Shown: positions 63,938-64,000 of the stretch, in pieces
How the letters are laid out: every line of letters starts with the position of its first letter
Position numbering within the stretch: position 1 is the first letter of the stretch
From: Salinicola rhizosphaerae
GTDB lineage: Bacteria; Pseudomonadota; Gammaproteobacteria; Pseudomonadales; Halomonadaceae
DNA: 64,000 nucleotides
NCBI RefSeq assembly: GCF_014652715.1
Contig: NZ_BMZI01000001.1
Span: 677,600 to 741,599, forward strand
Reading direction: 5' to 3'
Notes under the pieces: generated by a model
Told to the model about the DNA's origin: nothing
Databases searched by the model: none
The model's input: only the letters and a program-made list of their open reading frames with translations
Translations under genes and position numbers: made by a program

Positions 63938-64000
63938 GATGGTGCCTCGTCGTTTTAGCCGCGTGCTACGAAAGCCTCGCGGTTAGCAGTTTTTTAATTC

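Overview
The window looks like chromosomal DNA of a high-GC, moderately halophilic gammaproteobacterium, most likely Halomonadaceae (Halomonas, Salinicola, Chromohalobacter or similar). The evidence is the housekeeping order hemA-prfA-prmC-moeB facing lolB-ispE-tRNA-Gln-prs-rplY(long Ctc form)-pth-ychF-tRNA-Met, a PPi-dependent phosphofructokinase at the left edge, and an expanded gamma-glutamyl polyamine pathway with TRAP transporters. The family is inferred from protein resemblance and gene order only.

Layout. 1-279: 3' end of a PPi-phosphofructokinase. 391-14006: polyamine uptake and catabolism: puuC, two puuA-type glutamine synthetases, one potABCD-type ABC importer plus a second binding protein, and two puuB-type FAD oxidases; a ycfJ-type envelope gene sits inside. 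14125-18857 (minus): hemA, prfA, prmC, lrp, moeB. 19163-26758 (plus): TPR lipoprotein, lolB, ispE, tRNA-Gln, prs, rplY, pth, ychF, tRNA-Met.

26840-37949 (all minus): a D-amino-acid scavenging locus. It holds a LysR regulator, an N-carbamoyl-D-amino-acid amidohydrolase, an unassigned amidohydrolase, an N-acyl-D-amino-acid deacylase, a DctPQM TRAP importer, DgcN, DgcA and a D-amino-acid transaminase. The logic I read is import of blocked D-amino acids, removal of the block, collection of the amino group on D-glutamate by Dat, and conversion to the L-series through DgcN/DgcA. Three 13-bp palindromes TAAC-N5-GTTA (a LysR-type T-N11-A motif) lie upstream of the TRAP operon, upstream of the hydrolase operon, and between lysR and the next operon. 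This is the strongest candidate here for an undescribed system. 38154-45870: a visibly less GC-rich, self-contained hyuA-hyuB (hydantoinase/5-oxoprolinase) plus TRAP plus LysR unit next to it, probably acquired.

45901-51385: M18 aminopeptidase, tail-specific protease Prc, and LigB-type DNA ligase with a signal-peptide-like N-terminus. 51611-63937: a surface-glycan locus with a KpsS-like capsule protein, then seven minus-strand genes: three glycosyltransferases of the DADEF/DVDEF type (one fused to a PAPS sulfotransferase), another glycosyltransferase, a double GT2 enzyme, an RgpF-HAD protein, and a gene for what normally is the C-terminal half of COG5610 HAD proteins. No CRISPR array, insertion sequence, rRNA gene or phage gene was seen.
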